From the NCBI GenBank assembly GCA_002170915.1, contig NHHQ01000014.1, positions 1 to 8,624 of the forward strand: DNA of 8,624 nt, read 5' to 3'. Below the pieces are notes generated by a model. That model had not been told where the DNA came from. It made no database searches and worked only from the letters and a program-made list of their open reading frames with translations. The DNA comes from Rhodospirillaceae bacterium TMED167. GTDB taxonomy: Bacteria; Pseudomonadota; Alphaproteobacteria; Rhodospirillales_A; UBA2165. This document shows positions 6,565 to 8,624 of the stretch, piece by piece. Each line of letters opens with the position of its first letter. Position 1 is the stretch's first letter. The position numbers and the translations under genes are program-made.

Positions 6565-7040
6565 GCGTCACCGAACAAGACCTGATTGATTTCGTCGTCC
6601 GAGAGGCGCGGTTGCTGGATGAGGCGCGGTATGAAGACTGGTTGGCGCTGTTTACCGCGGATGGACGGTATTGGATGCCATTGGAGCCTGGTCAGACAGA
6701 AGAGAAACTTGTCACGTCTCTGCTGTATGAGGACATGATCCTGCTAACCACCCGGGTCCGTCGTTTGACGGGGAAGCTCACATACTCTCAGCAGCCCAAA
6801 AGCCGGGGTGTTCATATACTGCAGGTCCCAAGCGTTGACTCCCTGGACGAGGCGGCCAATACCTATCTTATCCACACGCCATTCCTGTTTATCGAGTCCC
6901 GCCGGGACGAGAAAGAGCTGTATGCCGGCTGGATTGATCACACTCTGATGGAAGAGGAGGATGGTTTGAAAATAAAAATGAAACGGGTCGAGTTGGTCAA
7001 TTGCGACGCCGCTCACCACAATATGCAGCTCATCATTTAG
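6561..7040 (+). CDS. aromatic-ring-hydroxylating dioxygenase, beta subunit
   Basis: Predicted 159-aa small subunit of a ring-hydroxylating dioxygenase, a cone-shaped NTF2-like fold that pairs with alpha in an alpha3-beta3 complex and has a mainly structural role. The start is ATG at 6561 (MSVTEQDLIDF). Its ATGA overlaps the alpha stop by 4 nt, giving translational coupling and near equal output; a longer frame from 6501 lies inside alpha. Family landmarks are the N-terminal LLDEARYEDWLALFTADGRYWMP block (residues about 18-40) and the central pattern around DMILLTTRVRRL and the LIHTPFLFIESRRDEKELYAGW region. Length is typical for the family (about 155-180). It should function only with the alpha subunit next to it. 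Confidence 0.92.
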   Translation: MSVTEQDLIDFVVREARLLDEARYEDWLALFTADGRYWMPLEPGQTEEKLVTSLLYEDMILLTTRVRRLTGKLTYSQQPKSRGVHILQVPSVDSLDEAANTYLIHTPFLFIESRRDEKELYAGWIDHTLMEEEDGLKIKMKRVELVNCDAAHHNMQLII

Positions 7041-7042
7041 CC

Positions 7043-7765
7043 ATGAGTAATAACCTGAAAGCCATCATCACCGGCGGCGGTTCTGGGATTGGCGAAGCCA
7101 CCTCCAGATCAATGCTGGAAGCCGGTTACGAGGTGATTTCGGTTGGCCTGCGTGAGCCCGATTGGACCCATGAGCGCTTCACAAGTTTGACCTGCGACCT
7201 TCTGGATGAAAACGCGACGGCGTATCTCGCGGCGCAACTTGCGGAAGATCACACAGTTACCCATTTTGTCCATAACGCCGGCATGATCCGGCATAAGGCC
7301 CTCGAAGACGTTACGGTGGCGGACCTGCAAGACTTGACCCAGCTACATGCGGCTGCGGCGTTGATTTTTACCCAGGCCTTGGTGCCGGGAATGAAAGAGC
7401 GTAATTTTGGGCGGATCATCTTTAATTCTTCCCGCGCCCTGCTGGGTTTACAATCCCGGACCGCGTATTCCTACAGCAAAGCTGGTTTGGTCGGCATGGC
7501 CCGCACCTGGGCGTTGGAATTGGCACCTCATGGCGTCACGGTGAATGTGCTGGCGCCAGGCCCTATCCTCACGGATAATTTTTGGGACTTGGTGGAGAAA
7601 GACAGTCCGCAGCAGCACGCATATGCGGCCAAAGTGCCTGTTGGTCGATTGGGGGAACCCGAAGATGTTGCCAATGCCATACTTTTTTTTGCTGACCCCA
7701 AAAGCGGATTTGTGACGGGTCAGACCCTGTTTGTCTGTGGTGGGGTGAGTATTTTCTCTGGATGA
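7043..7765 (+). CDS. short-chain dehydrogenase/reductase (SDR), probable diol or alcohol dehydrogenase
   Basis: Predicted 240-aa classical SDR with an NAD(P)-binding Rossmann fold. The start is ATG at 7043 (MSNNLKAIITGG), 2 nt after the beta stop with no clear ribosome binding site, so it is probably translated by coupling. Motifs: cofactor loop TGGGSGIG at 10-17, acidic CDLLD at 51-55, HNAG at 77-80 (the common form is NNAG), catalytic Ser129 or Ser130 in FNSSRALLG, and Tyr142-X3-Lys146 (YSYSK). The post-catalytic stretch LAPGPILTDNF (170-180) and the C-terminal VTGQTLFVCGG are also normal. Directly after a ring-hydroxylating dioxygenase, the obvious role is oxidation of the cis-dihydrodiol to a catechol-type product, as BenD/XylL-type SDRs do. 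That role is inference; a general keto-reductase cannot be excluded. Confidence 0.92.
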   Translation: MSNNLKAIITGGGSGIGEATSRSMLEAGYEVISVGLREPDWTHERFTSLTCDLLDENATAYLAAQLAEDHTVTHFVHNAGMIRHKALEDVTVADLQDLTQLHAAAALIFTQALVPGMKERNFGRIIFNSSRALLGLQSRTAYSYSKAGLVGMARTWALELAPHGVTVNVLAPGPILTDNFWDLVEKDSPQQHAYAAKVPVGRLGEPEDVANAILFFADPKSGFVTGQTLFVCGGVSIFSG

Positions 7766-7825
7766 CCTTATCGTAACACATGGATTTGTGTGTCACCAAA
7801 AATTTGTATACAACAGCTCAATTGC

Positions 7826-7918
7826 GGAGGGGTGGCCGAGCGGCTGAAGGCGCCGGTTTGCTAAACCGGTATAGGGTTTAACACTCTATCGAGGGTTCGA
7901 ATCCCTCTCCCTCCGCCA
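7826..7918 (+). tRNA. tRNA-Ser (anticodon GCT)
   Basis: The 93-base sequence folds as a class II tRNA. The acceptor stem GGAGGGG (7826-7832) pairs with TCCCTCC (7908-7914, with one G-U pair). The discriminator G is at 7915 and CCA is encoded at 7916-7918. The anticodon stem CCGGT/ACCGG (7853-7857, 7865-7869) frames the loop TTGCTAA with anticodon GCT at 7860-7862, reading AGC/AGU serine codons. A long variable arm (ATAGGGT with ACTCTAT, one G-U pair) is the serine hallmark. The T arm is GAGGG-TTCGAAT-CCCTC. Confidence 0.97.
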
Positions 7919-8192
7919 GCTTGTCAAAGACTTCTAAAGTACACGGTAGTTACAACTACTTAGCTTATCTCAAAACATGCCTTTAAACTTTTGTGTCACA
8001 GAGTATCACACAGGAGTGCATCATATTTTGTGTAAATCGGAATGGTTGGTTTCATTTTAGACATAGAGTTCCACACGACTTAACCAACATTGTTGGACCT
8101 GCCCATATCAGATATCCATTAAAGACTAAGTAAAAACGAGCAATTGAGAAACATGTCTTTCCAGTCTTATCTGTAGCAATGTAGCTAAAATT
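7919..8192. other. AT-rich intergenic region between tRNA-Ser and gdhA
   Basis: This 274-bp gap shows no supported gene. Hand count of 7921-8160 gives 86 G+C of 240 (36%), lower than the coding regions around it. It holds two small dyads, GTAGT-N4-ACTAC at 7946-7959 and the odd palindrome CCAACA-T-TGTTGG at 8084-8096. Neither is followed by a T-tract, so no terminator is called for the tRNA or for gdhA. The only ATG frame tried on the plus strand (7977-8060, 27 codons) has no ribosome binding site. Confidence 0.5.
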
Positions 8193-8624
8193 TTATACCA
8201 CGCCAAATGCGAGCATCGCGTCAGCCACCTTCTTAAAGCCCGCTATGTTTGCTCCTGCCATATAATTAGTCCAACCATCTTTTTGCTTTCCAGCCTCCTG
8301 GCAGCTTGCGTGGATTCCGGTCATAAGTTCTCGCAGCAAAGTGCGAAGTTCATCATTTGACCAAGAGCGCCGCTCAGAATTTTGACTCATCTCCAGGCCC
8401 GACATTGCTACGCCGCCAGCATTAGCTGCCTTTGCCGGACCAAACAAAATTTTTGCACCGAGAAATGCATGAATACCTCCAATCTCGGTGGGCATATTTG
8501 CCCCTTCAGCAACACCCATGCATCCATTAGCTAACAACATTTTAGCTTCTTCCGTGCTGATCTCATTTTGGGTCGCACATGGCATTGCGAGGTCCACAGT
8601 AACCCCCCACGGTTTCTCGCTTAA
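8193..8624 (-). CDS. gdhA: NADP-specific glutamate dehydrogenase, C-terminal third (5' partial)
   Basis: This is the C-terminal 143 residues of a hexameric glutamate dehydrogenase of the GdhA type, which aminates 2-oxoglutarate with ammonia and NAD(P)H. The frame is open through the window edge, because codons upstream of 8597 continue the family sequence with SEKPWGV before VDLAMPCATQNE. The GTG at 8597 is therefore an internal Val, not a start. Landmarks: CATQNEI, the VAEGANMPT loop, the GPAKAANAGGVAMSGLEMSQNS stretch highly conserved in this class, and the C-terminal NYMAGANIAGFKKVADAML ending in GVV. The full protein is usually about 445-450 aa, so roughly two thirds lie outside. NADP preference is inferred from similarity to enterobacterial GdhA. 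It is a core nitrogen-assimilation gene, with no evident link to the catabolic cluster. Confidence 0.95.
   Translation of the reverse strand, partial: LSEKPWGVTVDLAMPCATQNEISTEEAKMLLANGCMGVAEGANMPTEIGGIHAFLGAKILFGPAKAANAGGVAMSGLEMSQNSERRSWSNDELRTLLRELMTGIHASCQEAGKQKDGWTNYMAGANIAGFKKVADAMLAFGVV

Noticed and set aside
7776..7791. ACACA-N6-TGTGT hairpin after the SDR as a terminator
   Set aside because: The stem is only five A/T-rich pairs and is not followed by a run of T, so it is too weak to call.
7991..8012. CRP-like TGTG/CACA symmetry near 7991-8012
   Set aside because: The spacing between half-sites does not fit the TGTGA-N6-TCACA consensus, and no promoter of a window gene lies next to it.
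7977..8060. 27-codon plus-strand ORF after the tRNA
   Set aside because: There is no ribosome binding site or family resemblance, and it sits in AT-rich DNA where such frames arise by chance.
8195..8597. gdhA fragment as a complete small gene starting at GTG 8597
   Set aside because: The frame stays open to the window edge and the upstream codons continue the glutamate dehydrogenase sequence, so this is a truncated view of a full gene.

Overview
The window looks like a chromosomal piece of a mid-GC bacterium, most likely a proteobacterium. The reasons are the AGGAGG-type ribosome binding sites, tightly packed catabolic operons, a CCA-encoded tRNA-Ser and an NADP-type GdhA. The genus cannot be read from the sequence, and the phylum-level call is inference.

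Layout. (1) Positions 1-692 (+) hold the C-terminal part of an alpha/beta hydrolase of the FrsA / 2,6-dihydroxypseudooxynicotine-hydrolase type, cut by the window edge. (2) Positions 822-4493 (-) hold a compact four-gene operon. In transcription order it encodes an acyl-CoA dehydrogenase, a CaiB/BaiF (family III) CoA-transferase, a MaoC hydratase and a CitE-like HpcH/HpaI lyase, with overlaps or gaps of 10 nt or less. (3) Positions 4494-4726 form a 233-bp divergent control region with clustered dyad symmetries and a leader stem-loop carrying a run of ten G on the transcribed strand. (4) Positions 4727-7765 (+) hold a MarR-family regulator, then Rieske ring-hydroxylating dioxygenase alpha and beta subunits, then a short-chain dehydrogenase. 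Alpha and beta overlap by ATGA, and the SDR starts 2 nt after beta. (5) Positions 7826-7918 are tRNA-Ser(GCT). (6) Positions 7919-8192 are an AT-rich gap (about 36% GC by hand count of 7921-8160) with no supported gene. (7) Positions 8193-8624 (-) are the C-terminal third of NADP-type glutamate dehydrogenase, cut by the window edge.

How the genes may work together (inference). The rightward operon looks like the start of an oxygenase pathway: dioxygenase, then dehydrogenase, under a MarR regulator that probably senses the substrate or a CoA thioester. The leftward operon has every activity needed to take a carboxylic acid to its CoA ester, desaturate it, hydrate it and cleave it into an acyl-CoA plus an oxo-acid. 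This is the logic of itaconate/mesaconate/methylsuccinate-type routes. The shared divergent control region suggests the two arms serve one substrate. No oxygenase reductase, ferredoxin or ring-cleavage enzyme lies in the window, so the pathway is incomplete here and the substrate is unknown. There is no CRISPR array, insertion sequence, integrase or phage gene, and no gene-free stretch longer than 300 bases.
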